In this document: positions 50,266-59,477 of the stretch, one piece after another
Position numbering within the stretch: position 1 is the first letter of the stretch
How the letters are laid out: the number at the start of each line of letters is the position of its first letter
Assembly: GCA_937981955.1 (NCBI GenBank)
Contig: CALJNA010000020.1
Span: 1-64,000, forward strand
Reading direction: 5' to 3'
Length of the DNA stretch: 64,000 bases
Origin: an uncultured Granulosicoccaceae bacterium
Lineage (GTDB): Bacteria > Pseudomonadota > Gammaproteobacteria > Granulosicoccales > Granulosicoccaceae
The notes under the pieces: model-generated
Database searches by the model: none
Told to the model about the DNA's origin: nothing
What the model saw: the letters and a program-made list of their open reading frames with translations, nothing else
Translations under genes and position numbers: made by a program

Positions 50266-52608
50266 ATGAGGCATCTGATCATTAAGCATCTTTTCAACAT
50301 TAGCCGGTATTTTTTCCTTATCTGGGTTGGCATCGTTTTCCCTTTCAGTCCGGTCGTGGCTGAAACGGTTAAGGTAACTTTGCTTGAACTACAGCAAGCG
50401 CTGGATAACGCGAATTCAGGGACCGATGCTGTTGCCCGCGATGTGTTCGCCAGAATCAGCGAGGCCATAAATGATTCAGACCTGGGTCTGGTTAACGGCG
50501 AATTGATTTATCGCATTTCCGATGAAAATATGACTGTAGAAGGTGGGTGTAATCGCACAGTCATTCTACAAATAGACACAGACATTACACTGAATTCAGA
50601 TACGTCAGTGTCGTTGTCGCTGGATTCGTTATACGACCCTGTTGTAATTTCATTAAACGTGAATGCCAATATTACAAGCGCTGGTGAAGCCCGGCAAATC
50701 CTCGGTGTGCGTCTGGGTCAATGCCAGAATATTGCCAGAGACAGCTTTGACTTTTTAGCTTCGGGGCCTGCAAGTTTCGACATGCAAGTGACTCTGTTGC
50801 TTAATCCTGAGTGGACTGACGAAACCACCTTAAGCCTTTTCCCTAAGGTTATTCTTGCCGGCGAACTAACTGAGTTTTCAGTCGACGTGGATGTTGACGA
50901 TACGGTGCTGGCTGGCATTTTGGAATCCTATATTGAAGATCAAATTGACGATACATTCTCTAATTCCCGCCTGGTGCAGGAGTTAAGTGATTTCGAAGCC
51001 GAGGTTAATGCTTCCTTGTATGAATCATTTGAAAACGGGCGCATCGATATCGAATTACCCGAGGCGACTGACGAACAGATCATTGCCCTGTACCAGTTTC
51101 TGCAACCTGAAGCCAGATTTCCAATTACATTGGACATGATCAGAGCCAACAGACAAAAAATTCTTTCATCAATGTTATTTGGTGAGCCTTCATCAGCTCA
51201 GAACATCTTTTCTGATGCACTGGTTTGTGAATCAGCGTCGGCTTTTTTAAACACAACCGAATCTTCCTCTTTATTCGATCGCACTGGCAACCAATGCAGC
51301 GCGGTGAATTTGGCTGAGGCTATGTCAGGCAATTACTGGTCTGATGAGCAATGTACGGATGTGATCGACTATCGAACGACATCAATGAGCGAACATTGTA
51401 TCGTGGCGCTCGATGCTGATCGGTTGGGTAACGCCTCGGTGTTGGGGACAGAAGCCCAACACTGGACTCACAGCCCTGGTACTCGATTTGATATTGGCGC
51501 TTTATCGCTGGATGGTCTTGCACAACCGTTAATGCGCCGCTATCGATATAAATCGGTTCAAACCGACCGTGGTCTTTGTGAGCTGGAAATGCGCGTTTAT
51601 TCAGGTGCTTCGCATATTGAATCGCGAAAACCTCTGCTGGCCTTGCATGGTGGAAGCTGGCAACATCGTGCTAGCGGGTTTCTTGGTATAGAAGCAACCG
51701 CTACCCATTTCACTAATCGAGGCTTTGTTGTTTTTGCACCTTTCTATCGGTTAATAGGTGAATCAGATGGAAATGCTGCCTGCAACAACGCTACGTTGTC
51801 AGATATTCAAAGCGATGTTAACGACGCTCTGGATTGGGTCAATGAGCGCTCTGAACATTTTCGCCTAAATGATAAAACTACGGTGTTTGGGCAATCAGCA
51901 GGCGGCCACTTAGCGCTTTCGCTCGCTGTTGGTCGCAGCAATGAGATTCGCCGTGCCATACTTTTTTATGCGCCCACCGATTTTGCTGATTTTGCTGCAC
52001 AGATAAAAAGTGGTGCCTATACAAATCCTGCGGGATTGAAAATATTGCAAACCGTGACTGGCGAAACGATCGACGAACTCGACACCAGTTCACTATTGGT
52101 TTCCGGGAATAGTTTCCCTGCAATTGTATCTGCAACGCCCGAGCGTTATCCTCCCATGTTTATATTGCATGGTGAAATGGATTCCCTGTTACCTTTTCGT
52201 CAATCGGTGCGTTTATGTAACGCGCTTTCTGGTAGTTCCGATCCAAACCTTGGTCCGGCTGAACTATTCCCAAATATCGATTCGCTTTCGTCGAGTACCG
52301 CTTGCGGTATTAGCGGGAGTACGCTTCACCTGATAGCTGAAGGTGAGCACGCACTCGATTTGTGCCTGGCGCCAGGCCTATGCTTATCTGGAAGTGAGCA
52401 AAGCTCGGAAGAAGTTGCCCGGTCGATGACAACGATGCTTGACTGGGCTAGCGCAGAGCGTGTGAGTGTTTCAGCAATTCGTGTGGGTGCAGGTGGTGGA
52501 TTGGGTGCAACACATTGGTTACTGCTGGTGCTTGTTACGCTGGTTTGGCTTTCTCGTAAAATTTTATCCATTCCTCGGGTGTCATCTTGCCTGCAAGCTC
52601 CCCAATGA
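50266..52608 (+). CDS. Exported alpha/beta-hydrolase with C-terminal sorting-type tail
   Basis: A 780-residue protein. The signal peptide covers about residues 8-30. The N-terminal ~370 residues are unassigned and beta-rich with Cys pairs. The C-terminal ~330 residues are an esterase/lipase-type alpha/beta hydrolase (oxyanion HGGSW, nucleophile elbow GQSAGG, and His in AEGEHALD). Near the end GAGGGLGATHWLLLVLVTLV followed by W and basic residues resembles a GlyGly-CTERM (rhombosortase) signal, but about 15 residues follow it. The last 74 bp overlap the convergent DUF1801 gene. It is probably surface-located; the substrate is unknown. Confidence 0.75.
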   Translation: MRHLIIKHLFNISRYFFLIWVGIVFPFSPVVAETVKVTLLELQQALDNANSGTDAVARDVFARISEAINDSDLGLVNGELIYRISDENMTVEGGCNRTVILQIDTDITLNSDTSVSLSLDSLYDPVVISLNVNANITSAGEARQILGVRLGQCQNIARDSFDFLASGPASFDMQVTLLLNPEWTDETTLSLFPKVILAGELTEFSVDVDVDDTVLAGILESYIEDQIDDTFSNSRLVQELSDFEAEVNASLYESFENGRIDIELPEATDEQIIALYQFLQPEARFPITLDMIRANRQKILSSMLFGEPSSAQNIFSDALVCESASAFLNTTESSSLFDRTGNQCSAVNLAEAMSGNYWSDEQCTDVIDYRTTSMSEHCIVALDADRLGNASVLGTEAQHWTHSPGTRFDIGALSLDGLAQPLMRRYRYKSVQTDRGLCELEMRVYSGASHIESRKPLLALHGGSWQHRASGFLGIEATATHFTNRGFVVFAPFYRLIGESDGNAACNNATLSDIQSDVNDALDWVNERSEHFRLNDKTTVFGQSAGGHLALSLAVGRSNEIRRAILFYAPTDFADFAAQIKSGAYTNPAGLKILQTVTGETIDELDTSSLLVSGNSFPAIVSATPERYPPMFILHGEMDSLLPFRQSVRLCNALSGSSDPNLGPAELFPNIDSLSSSTACGISGSTLHLIAEGEHALDLCLAPGLCLSGSEQSSEEVARSMTTMLDWASAERVSVSAIRVGAGGGLGATHWLLLVLVTLVWLSRKILSIPRVSSCLQAPQ

Positions 52609-52990
52609 GCTCATATGGGATAGTGTCGAGTTTCTTGAACCGTATACAAGACTTCCCCATATCGAGTTTGCCTTCAACCGTTTTTTCGTAACGGCTGGTG
52701 AACCAATTCATGAGTTTTTTATCAGCGTATATGCCCATATGATATACGGCGACGAAGTTCTTCTGTGAGGCAAGATTCATAAAGGGCAGTGGTTTGGTGG
52801 TATCGCAGTGATATCCAGCCGGGTACAGTGAGTGAGGCACCACGTAACCGAGCATGTTGTAATTCATCTCCTCCTTGAACCCTTTAGGCAGATTTTTCCT
52901 GATAGTCGCCCGCAGTTTTTTGATGACCTTTTTTCGATCATCAGGCAATTGGTCAATATACTCTTTTGGTGTGCTAGCTGAATTTTTCAT
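52535..52990 (-). CDS. DUF1801-family protein
   Basis: A 151-residue soluble protein with the DUF1801 pattern: YIDQLPDDRKKVIKKLRATI, EEMNYNMLGYVVP, and LDMGKSCIRFKKLDTIPYEL. Function unproven; the fold is related to YdhG-like proteins. Its 3' end overlaps the 3' end of the hydrolase gene on the other strand by 74 bp. It lies 17 bp after the voltage-sensor-like gene on the same strand, so possibly one transcript. Confidence 0.82.
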   Translation of the reverse strand: MKNSASTPKEYIDQLPDDRKKVIKKLRATIRKNLPKGFKEEMNYNMLGYVVPHSLYPAGYHCDTTKPLPFMNLASQKNFVAVYHMGIYADKKLMNWFTSRYEKTVEGKLDMGKSCIRFKKLDTIPYELIGELAGKMTPEEWIKFYEKAKPA

Positions 52991-53007
52991 GCAATACCAG
53001 TCCAGTC

Positions 53008-54078
53008 TTATGGTGTGTTCGGGTCCGGAACATGGGCTGTGGAGGCTGTGACGCGATCTTCCAGTGCCTTGATTTCACTTTTAAGTTCAGTCATCTCCAG
53101 TGATCGTTCCTCAAGTTCAGCATTGAGTTTCTTCAGTCTTTTTTCCGGAGTAATCTTAAGTATACGATTAATAACCTCAAACATCATCACAGCACGCATG
53201 GCTTTCATACCAAGGCTGCGTACTCGATAGACCCGACCGAGTCGTGCAATTTTTTGTATTTTGGCCAGTCTGGCAAGACGCAGAACGCGCAGCGTTCGAA
53301 GAAAGGATATAAGCGGAATCAGAATAATCGCCAAATCTATCCAGTTCTTCTTTATATAGGTAAGCTTCTTGTCCGTGGCACTCACCATAATGATGAACTC
53401 CAGAGTAAACGCAAACCAGATAAAGCCAGTTGCCAAATGCAGCAACAAACGTAACCAGAAATATTCCTGAACAGCACCCTTGAAAACGAATTCGATAAGC
53501 AGAATAGGCAGAATAAGCAGTGCAATGACAAGCATTGGTTTGCTGAAAATTCGCTCAAGAAGCGTTGATAGTTCGCGCCCGGGGTGCTGCCATGACAGGG
53601 ATGGCAGCCAAAGACGATCATCCCAAGCGGGTGATACACTACCGAGTCGCAATGGCGGAATCAGGCAAGCCAGCAAAGGTTGGACGGCGATGAATCTTGA
53701 GCCATCTTTGCGTTTTCTTGTGGTGTAATTGTATGCGTACTCAAGCCAGAACAAAGGCCAGATACATAGCAACGCAATAAAGAAACTTTGACCAATGCGG
53801 TTAGCTTTGTTGGCAAGGTTCACGGCATCATCAATCGCAGCCTGGTGCGCTTCCATGTTGGATGCGTCACTGGATAGCGCTTCAAGACTTTCGGCGTCAA
53901 TTTTTGCCAGCTCGGCAACTCTGGGGATATCAACCCAGGTCACCACAATCCCTGCCAGTAACACTAGAAAAAATATACTGAACACAAACATGGGCAGGGC
54001 GAATTCGTCCGCCTGATCCCGTCGTTCACTTGCCTTTTGTAATGCAATTTTATCGGTCACATTGGTTACCAATCGCAT
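53008..54078 (-). CDS. Voltage-sensor-like ion-transport membrane protein with C-terminal coiled coil
   Basis: A 356-residue membrane protein. Two N-terminal segments (about 28-48 and 97-117) flank a polar loop. A second group of segments follows (about 185-203, 208-235, 248-262). The last leads into an S4-like helix with Arg/Lys every third residue (LRTLRVLRLARLAKIQKIAR). A C-terminal coiled coil (about 315-345) follows instead of the S5-pore-S6 of classic channels. It resembles a voltage-sensing domain without a pore. Whether it conducts ions is unknown. Confidence 0.65.
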   Translation of the reverse strand: MRLVTNVTDKIALQKASERRDQADEFALPMFVFSIFFLVLLAGIVVTWVDIPRVAELAKIDAESLEALSSDASNMEAHQAAIDDAVNLANKANRIGQSFFIALLCIWPLFWLEYAYNYTTRKRKDGSRFIAVQPLLACLIPPLRLGSVSPAWDDRLWLPSLSWQHPGRELSTLLERIFSKPMLVIALLILPILLIEFVFKGAVQEYFWLRLLLHLATGFIWFAFTLEFIIMVSATDKKLTYIKKNWIDLAIILIPLISFLRTLRVLRLARLAKIQKIARLGRVYRVRSLGMKAMRAVMMFEVINRILKITPEKRLKKLNAELEERSLEMTELKSEIKALEDRVTASTAHVPDPNTP

Positions 54079-54303
54079 CGCGATTAATTGTTATATAGTG
54101 CAGATTAGAGGTCCTCGGACTTCTTGCGAACCGGCCCAAAGCGCCGGAAGGCAGACCTCCTTCAAAGTTCTCCAGTTTAACCTGCAAGATTCGTGTTGGA
54201 TTCCAGTTGTGCTGACTTGTCAGTTTATGACGTGGAATTGGCGCGGAACCTGCTCTTTTTCTGACAGATGCAGCCCGTTTGCGCTGCCGATCAGGACCGA
54301 TTG

Positions 54304-55293
54304 ATGAGCTTCTTACCCATTACTTTCACCAAGACCTTTTCTGCTGTGTTGTTCAGTTCGGTGTTTCTTGCTGCGTGTGGCGGCAGTTCGACATCCCAGC
54401 CTGCCAATCCGGTTGACCCGGTAGATCCTTCAGATATTGCGTCCGCGGTTGATCAAGCTTTGGTTGCCATTGACCAAACGACAGACAATCCGCCAGTTGA
54501 TGGTCCTGCTGCCGCTATGGCTTTGGATGTTATTGACCATGCTGCTTTAGTTTTTCTTGCGGAAGAAACCGGACCGACTGGTTTAACTGTTTCAGCAAGA
54601 GCGCGTTTTTTCGCTTTGGCAACACCGTTAGCTGAAGAACCGGTTTTAAAACCATTGAACATGCTGGACAGTTGCGAAGTGGGTTCAGAGTCGTCTCAAA
54701 TTAATGCTGATGCGCTGGATTTACCGGTTGATCATTTGCTTGAAGCAGTTGGTGATGAGATTTTTCAGGTTGCCGCAATATCCGCTGGAGACACGATTGA
54801 AATCACAACGGACACCGGTAGCTACTTGTCTTTGAACAAAAACGATCAATCCGGTGATATCGACTACCTGACAGAGGAAGGTGCTGATCTGACAATGGCC
54901 GTGCCAAACTTACTCAATATAAGTGTGGCTGGTGATGAGTTTCCAGCGCTGGAAAGCGCGTGGGCAACACCTGCTCGACTCGATGCAGGTATTCGCGATG
55001 CTATTCGTTCAACCGCCAACGGTACAGTACTGACTTGGGATGCTGCGACTATTGTAGATAGTGTACAGAGCCGCTTGCATATTTACGCCGGGTTTCTTGA
55101 CGAAGTGACAGGTGAATTCACGTCCTTTCAATGTGAGCTAGCCGATGACGGTGAGTTTATGTTGCCTGCAGATGTTCAAGCACTGTATACCAATGGCTCT
55201 AGTGCTAACTTTGTTGATGTTGCGCGATACACTCGCAGCGTACAGGTAGTAAATGACATTAGTGTGGTTAGCGTATTTGTACAGCGCTTCTAG
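54304..55293 (+). CDS. Lipoprotein of unknown function, 329 aa
   Basis: An acidic lipoprotein with lipobox LAAC followed by GGSSTSQPANPVDPVDPSD. The remainder has beta-rich, Asp-rich segments and one Cys pair (SCEVG ... FQCELA). No family recognised. The N-terminus is similar in style to the lipoprotein at 48616 (CGGSS start). The ATG at 54304 is chosen because it places the lipobox at a normal distance; the frame is open 36 bp upstream. Confidence 0.7.
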   Translation: MSFLPITFTKTFSAVLFSSVFLAACGGSSTSQPANPVDPVDPSDIASAVDQALVAIDQTTDNPPVDGPAAAMALDVIDHAALVFLAEETGPTGLTVSARARFFALATPLAEEPVLKPLNMLDSCEVGSESSQINADALDLPVDHLLEAVGDEIFQVAAISAGDTIEITTDTGSYLSLNKNDQSGDIDYLTEEGADLTMAVPNLLNISVAGDEFPALESAWATPARLDAGIRDAIRSTANGTVLTWDAATIVDSVQSRLHIYAGFLDEVTGEFTSFQCELADDGEFMLPADVQALYTNGSSANFVDVARYTRSVQVVNDISVVSVFVQRF

Positions 55294-55359
55294 GACACTG
55301 AAGTTTCGGCTTAATTCACTTAGAATGCCCGGGTACATTTTTCCGGAACCAAATTCAAA

Positions 55360-56328
55360 ATGAGCCATATCGTTGTCGAGCGTCAAGGTCAGGCTGGATA
55401 CATTACGCTTGATCGCCCCGATGCTTTGAACTCCCTTACTCATGACATGATCCGCGACATCCATGCGGCGATTCGAGTGCACGAAGCAGACTCAGAGGTG
55501 GATGTGATTGTGCTGCGATCATCGAGTGAGCGTGCGTTTTGCGCCGGGGGTGACATGAAAGCAACACGCCTGCAGGCAATCGCGCAAGAGTGGGACGAGC
55601 TCCACGCGTTTTTTGAAGAAGAGTATGCGCTGAATCTTCATATTGAACAGTGCAGCAAACCCTATGTGTCGCTTGTTAACGGCGTTGCGATGGGTGGTGG
55701 ATTAGGTCTGAGTGTGCACGGCGATGTGTTGATAGTCTCCGAAACCGCTCGACTGGCGATGCCCGAAACAGCCATTGGTTTTTTCCCTGATGTTGGTGGT
55801 ACGCATTTTTTATCAAGACTATCGTACGATGCCGGGCTATGGCTTGCGTTGACCGGTGTTGCGGTAAAAGGTGCACAAGCTGTCACCGTTGGTCTTGCAA
55901 CTCACTTTGTCCATAGCTCCAAATGGTCGACACTGACCGACGCTTTGGAAACTCAAGGTCGAGCCGCGCTCGATTCCACGCTGGATGCACTTTCTGAAAA
56001 TGAAACTGATGATGCTTTTGTTCAAGTATTGGAACAACGTCGACATTGGTTCGATAGTAACGATCAGTCAAGCTTGATTCAGACGCTGGAAAAAGCCAGT
56101 GAGAAGGATGACGACGCAGCATTGCTGTTGAAGAAAATCCAAGCCATGTCTCCTTACGCTATGGAGTTAACGCGAAAGCTGCTTATCGAAGCGAAGCATC
56201 TCGATCTTGCTAACTGTCTGCAGCTTGAATTGGTTGCTGCCGCGGAGGCGGTTCGACATCCGGACTTTGTTGAGGGCATTCGCGCCGTTCTGGTCGATAA
56301 AGATAAGGCGGTTTGGTCTTCTGTTTAG
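55360..56328 (+). CDS. Enoyl-CoA hydratase/isomerase family, 3-hydroxyisobutyryl-CoA hydrolase-like
   Basis: A 322-residue crotonase-fold enzyme. The CoA oxyanion segments are FCAGGDMKA and VAMGGGLGLSVHGD. ETAIGFFPDVGGTHFLSRL and the late DFVEGIRAVLVDKD are characteristic of 3-hydroxyisobutyryl-CoA hydrolases (valine breakdown). It is slightly shorter than most members (~350). No other valine-degradation genes are adjacent, so the substrate is a family-based guess. Confidence 0.82.
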   Translation: MSHIVVERQGQAGYITLDRPDALNSLTHDMIRDIHAAIRVHEADSEVDVIVLRSSSERAFCAGGDMKATRLQAIAQEWDELHAFFEEEYALNLHIEQCSKPYVSLVNGVAMGGGLGLSVHGDVLIVSETARLAMPETAIGFFPDVGGTHFLSRLSYDAGLWLALTGVAVKGAQAVTVGLATHFVHSSKWSTLTDALETQGRAALDSTLDALSENETDDAFVQVLEQRRHWFDSNDQSSLIQTLEKASEKDDDAALLLKKIQAMSPYAMELTRKLLIEAKHLDLANCLQLELVAAAEAVRHPDFVEGIRAVLVDKDKAVWSSV

Positions 56329-56469
56329 GCCGCGCAATATCGAAGCCTTGAAACGGCGCAATCGCAGAGGGGAAAGGATTAATTGTGGCTCTGGATTGGA
56401 CCACGGCTGACTCCCGAACAAATCTGGTTCTTACGTTTCCGAGCTTGCTCATAGACTTGCCTATCTTTA

Positions 56470-56489
56470 TACTGTATAAATAACCAGTA
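56470..56489. promoter_or_regulatory. LexA (SOS)-like box upstream of the radical SAM gene
   Basis: TACTGTATAAATAACCAGTA matches the E. coli-type SOS palindrome (CTGT-N8-ACAG with TA flanks) at 17 of 20 positions. It lies 22 bp before the radical SAM ATG, overlapping where a promoter would be. Confidence 0.6.
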
Positions 56490-56511
56490 TATTGGTATTT
56501 CTCGAGTCGTG

Positions 56512-57645
56512 ATGATTATCAAACCAAATGCAACCAAGGGCAGAGGCGCGCTCAGTAATGCCAGTGGCCGGTATGAGACACACACCATTCATGCTGTAGA
56601 AGATGGCTGGCACTCATATTTGTCGCCAGACCCAACGTTTTCCCCAGACTCAACGAAAGACCCAACGAAAGACCCAACGAATGTAGTTCAGCAGGTCCGC
56701 ACGGCATGGACCGATGATAAAAGCAAAACGGTACTCACTCGTAATCGTTCTCCCGATATTCATTTTGATCGATCAGTAAACCCGTATCGCGGATGCGAAC
56801 ACGGCTGTGTTTATTGCTTTGCCAGACCGACGCACACCTGGCTGGGACACTCTGCCGGGCTGGATTTTGAAACGCGTCTCTATGCCAAGCGCGATGCGGC
56901 CAGCTTGCTTCAGGCGGAGCTGGCAAAACCTTCGTATCAGTGCGAACCCATTGCTTTGGGTGTTAACACCGATGCCTACCAACCGTTGGAACGAAAACTC
57001 GGTGTCACTCGACAAGTACTTCAGGTATTGCACGACACTAACCATCCTGCCTATTTGATCACCAAGTCGTCGCTGGTTGAACGGGATATCGACTTGCTGG
57101 CATCTATGGCTGAAAAGCATCTGGTATCAGTCTGTATATCCATCACTACCCTTAATCGGGAGCTGGCCAGAAAACTCGAACCGCGAGCGACATCGCCACA
57201 TCGACGTTTGAAAACGCTCGAAAAGCTCAGTGAGGCAGGGATCCCCACTCGCGTTTCAGTGTCTCCGGTCATTCCAGCGCTTAATGAAGAGGAGATAGAT
57301 GACATTGTTGCAGCCGCTGCGAATGCAGGCGCTCAGGCTGCCTATGCCATATTGCTCAGACTACCGCACGAGCTGCAAACCCTGTTTCCGGAATGGCTGT
57401 ACGAGCACTATCCTTTGCGTGCAGAACGCATCATCAAGGCAATTCGCTCCATGCGGGAAAATAAGCTGAATAACAGCGAATTCGGTCATCGCATGTCGGG
57501 CTTTGGACCCAGAGCCAGTATAATCCAGCAGCGGTTTGCATTAGCCTGTAAACGTGCCGGTATTCATATCGGGCGCGATTTCGAGCTCGATACCTCCCAA
57601 TTTGTCGCACCAGGTCAACACGGTCAATTGTCGCTTTTTACTTAA
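56512..57645 (+). CDS. PA0069-family radical SAM protein
   Basis: A protein of about 377 residues. The radical SAM cluster motif is CEHGCVYC, in the family context FDRSVNPYRGCEHGCVYCFA. It continues ALGVNTDAYQPLERKLGVTR and a SplB-like C-terminal part. The biochemical function of PA0069-type proteins is not established; spore-photoproduct-lyase-like repair has been suggested by similarity. A short TKDPTKDPTN repeat is near residue 47. A SOS-like box stands in front. The ATG at 56512 directly follows an in-frame GTG. Confidence 0.88.
   Translation: MIIKPNATKGRGALSNASGRYETHTIHAVEDGWHSYLSPDPTFSPDSTKDPTKDPTNVVQQVRTAWTDDKSKTVLTRNRSPDIHFDRSVNPYRGCEHGCVYCFARPTHTWLGHSAGLDFETRLYAKRDAASLLQAELAKPSYQCEPIALGVNTDAYQPLERKLGVTRQVLQVLHDTNHPAYLITKSSLVERDIDLLASMAEKHLVSVCISITTLNRELARKLEPRATSPHRRLKTLEKLSEAGIPTRVSVSPVIPALNEEEIDDIVAAAANAGAQAAYAILLRLPHELQTLFPEWLYEHYPLRAERIIKAIRSMRENKLNNSEFGHRMSGFGPRASIIQQRFALACKRAGIHIGRDFELDTSQFVAPGQHGQLSLFT
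56651..56680 (+). repeat. 12-bp tandem repeat within the radical SAM gene
   Basis: CAACGAAAGACC at 56651 and 56663, with a partial third copy (CAACGAA) at 56675. It encodes TKDPTKDPT in a variable N-terminal region. Confidence 0.75.
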
Positions 57646-57713
57646 CTGTCGTTTTTTGGCAGTACCGCCGCGACTCGATTTGCTAGTCTGCATTTCTTGT
57701 AAAGGAAACGGCT

Positions 57714-59234
57714 ATGGCTACAAAGAATCCGAATATTCTCATTTTTATGGTTGATCAGCTTAACGGCACCTTGTTTCCGGATGGACCGGTCGATTGGTTA
57801 CACACGCCACATCTAAAGGCTCTGGCAGAACAATCCACACGTTTCAAAAATTGCTATACCGCATCACCGCTATGCGCACCTGGAAGGGCCAGTTTTATGT
57901 CTGGTCAATTGCCGTCGCGCACTCGCGTTTATGACAATGCTGCCGAATTTGCATCGGATATTCCAACCTATGCACATCATCTTCGCCGTGCCGGATACTA
58001 CACATGTTTATCCGGAAAAATGCATTTTGTTGGACCTGATCAGTTGCATGGTTTTGAAGAACGGCTGACAACCGATATTTATCCAGCGGATTTTGGCTGG
58101 ACACCCGATTACAGAAAACCCGGTGAACGCATTAACTGGTGGTATCACAATATGGGTTCGGTTAAAGGCGCAGGTGTTGCAGAGATCAGCAATCAAATGG
58201 AATACGACGATGAAGTGGCCAATTTTGCCGAACAAAAACTGTATCAATTATCCAGAGGACTTGATGAGCGGCCGTGGTCTTTAACCGTGAGTTTTACTCA
58301 CCCTCATGATCCCTATGTGGCAAGAAGAAAATACTGGGATTTATATAACGACTGTAAGTATCTTGAGCCGCTGGAAGCTGCCTATGCCTATGAAAACTAC
58401 GATGCACATTCCCAGCGCATCATGTTGGCAAACGACTACGAAGCGTTTGATATCACGAACGATGATGTGCGCCGTTCCCGTCAGGCGTACTTTGCGAATA
58501 TAACGTATCTTGATAACAAGATCGGTCAGTTGATGCGTGTGTTGAGTGAAACCCGGCAGGCAGACAACACGGTGATCGTTTTCGTTTCCGATCATGGAGA
58601 CATGATTGGTGAAAAAGGCCTGTGGTTCAAGATGAATTTTCTGGAAGGCTCATCACGGGTACCTTTAATGATCAGCGCCCCTGGCATAGCTCCTGGTCTG
58701 GTCGAAGAACCGGTATCGAACATCGATATCACCCCGACCATAGCTGACCTGGCTGGTGTGTCACTCGATGAAGTGCAGCCATGGACCGATGGTATGAGTC
58801 TGGTGCCGTTTGCCCGGGGTGAAAAACGCAGCGCACCTGTACATATGGAATACGCAGCAGAAGGATCTTACGCACCTCTGGTTTCAATTAGACAAGGTGC
58901 CTACAAGTATAATCGCTGCAAACTTGATCCGGAACAATTGTTTAACCTGGACGACGATCCGCATGAAACAAACAATCTGGCGGGCCAAGGGACAAGCGCT
59001 ACTATATTGCAGCAGTTTCAAGCACTGGCAGACAAACGTTGGGACCTCGATCTATTCGATAATCAAGTGCGTGAATCGCAGGCACGCCGTTGGGTTGTGT
59101 ATGAAGCCTTGCGAAATGGCGACTACTACCCCTGGGATTTTCAACCATTGCAAAAAGCATCGGAGCGGTTCATGAGAAATCATATGGATTTGAACGTACT
59201 GGAAGATAATCAGCGCTTCCCGCGAGGAGAGTAG
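57714..59234 (+). CDS. betC: Choline-sulfatase
   Basis: A 506-residue type I sulfatase. The formylglycine site is SPLCAPGRASFMSGQLPSRT (Cys to be oxidised). Metal site residues are in MVDQLNG and FVSDHGDMIGEKGL. ADFGWTPDYRKPGERINWWY and MEYDDEVANFAEQKLY are diagnostic of choline-sulfatase, which releases choline from choline-O-sulfate for glycine-betaine synthesis. Cytoplasmic, no signal peptide. AAAGGAAA precedes the ATG. No betAB genes are adjacent. Confidence 0.95.
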   Translation: MATKNPNILIFMVDQLNGTLFPDGPVDWLHTPHLKALAEQSTRFKNCYTASPLCAPGRASFMSGQLPSRTRVYDNAAEFASDIPTYAHHLRRAGYYTCLSGKMHFVGPDQLHGFEERLTTDIYPADFGWTPDYRKPGERINWWYHNMGSVKGAGVAEISNQMEYDDEVANFAEQKLYQLSRGLDERPWSLTVSFTHPHDPYVARRKYWDLYNDCKYLEPLEAAYAYENYDAHSQRIMLANDYEAFDITNDDVRRSRQAYFANITYLDNKIGQLMRVLSETRQADNTVIVFVSDHGDMIGEKGLWFKMNFLEGSSRVPLMISAPGIAPGLVEEPVSNIDITPTIADLAGVSLDEVQPWTDGMSLVPFARGEKRSAPVHMEYAAEGSYAPLVSIRQGAYKYNRCKLDPEQLFNLDDDPHETNNLAGQGTSATILQQFQALADKRWDLDLFDNQVRESQARRWVVYEALRNGDYYPWDFQPLQKASERFMRNHMDLNVLEDNQRFPRGE

Positions 59235-59477
59235 GTTTGGATTTAAACAAGTGTTCCAGGTGTCGCAAAAATAATCTGGACATAAAGGCAAACCAGCTGC
59301 GACGCTGTTCTTCTGATCAGCGGGAAAAAACGGTCTCGTATAGCTCTACTTAATGTGACATAGCACTGTTTTTATTTTATTTGTTGCCGACAATGATGGA
59401 TTCGTGAATTAGGCCATGCAGAAAATTTCACCGTCGACGCTAGTTTCAGAAACAATAAAAATTAGTAGTGAATCTGT

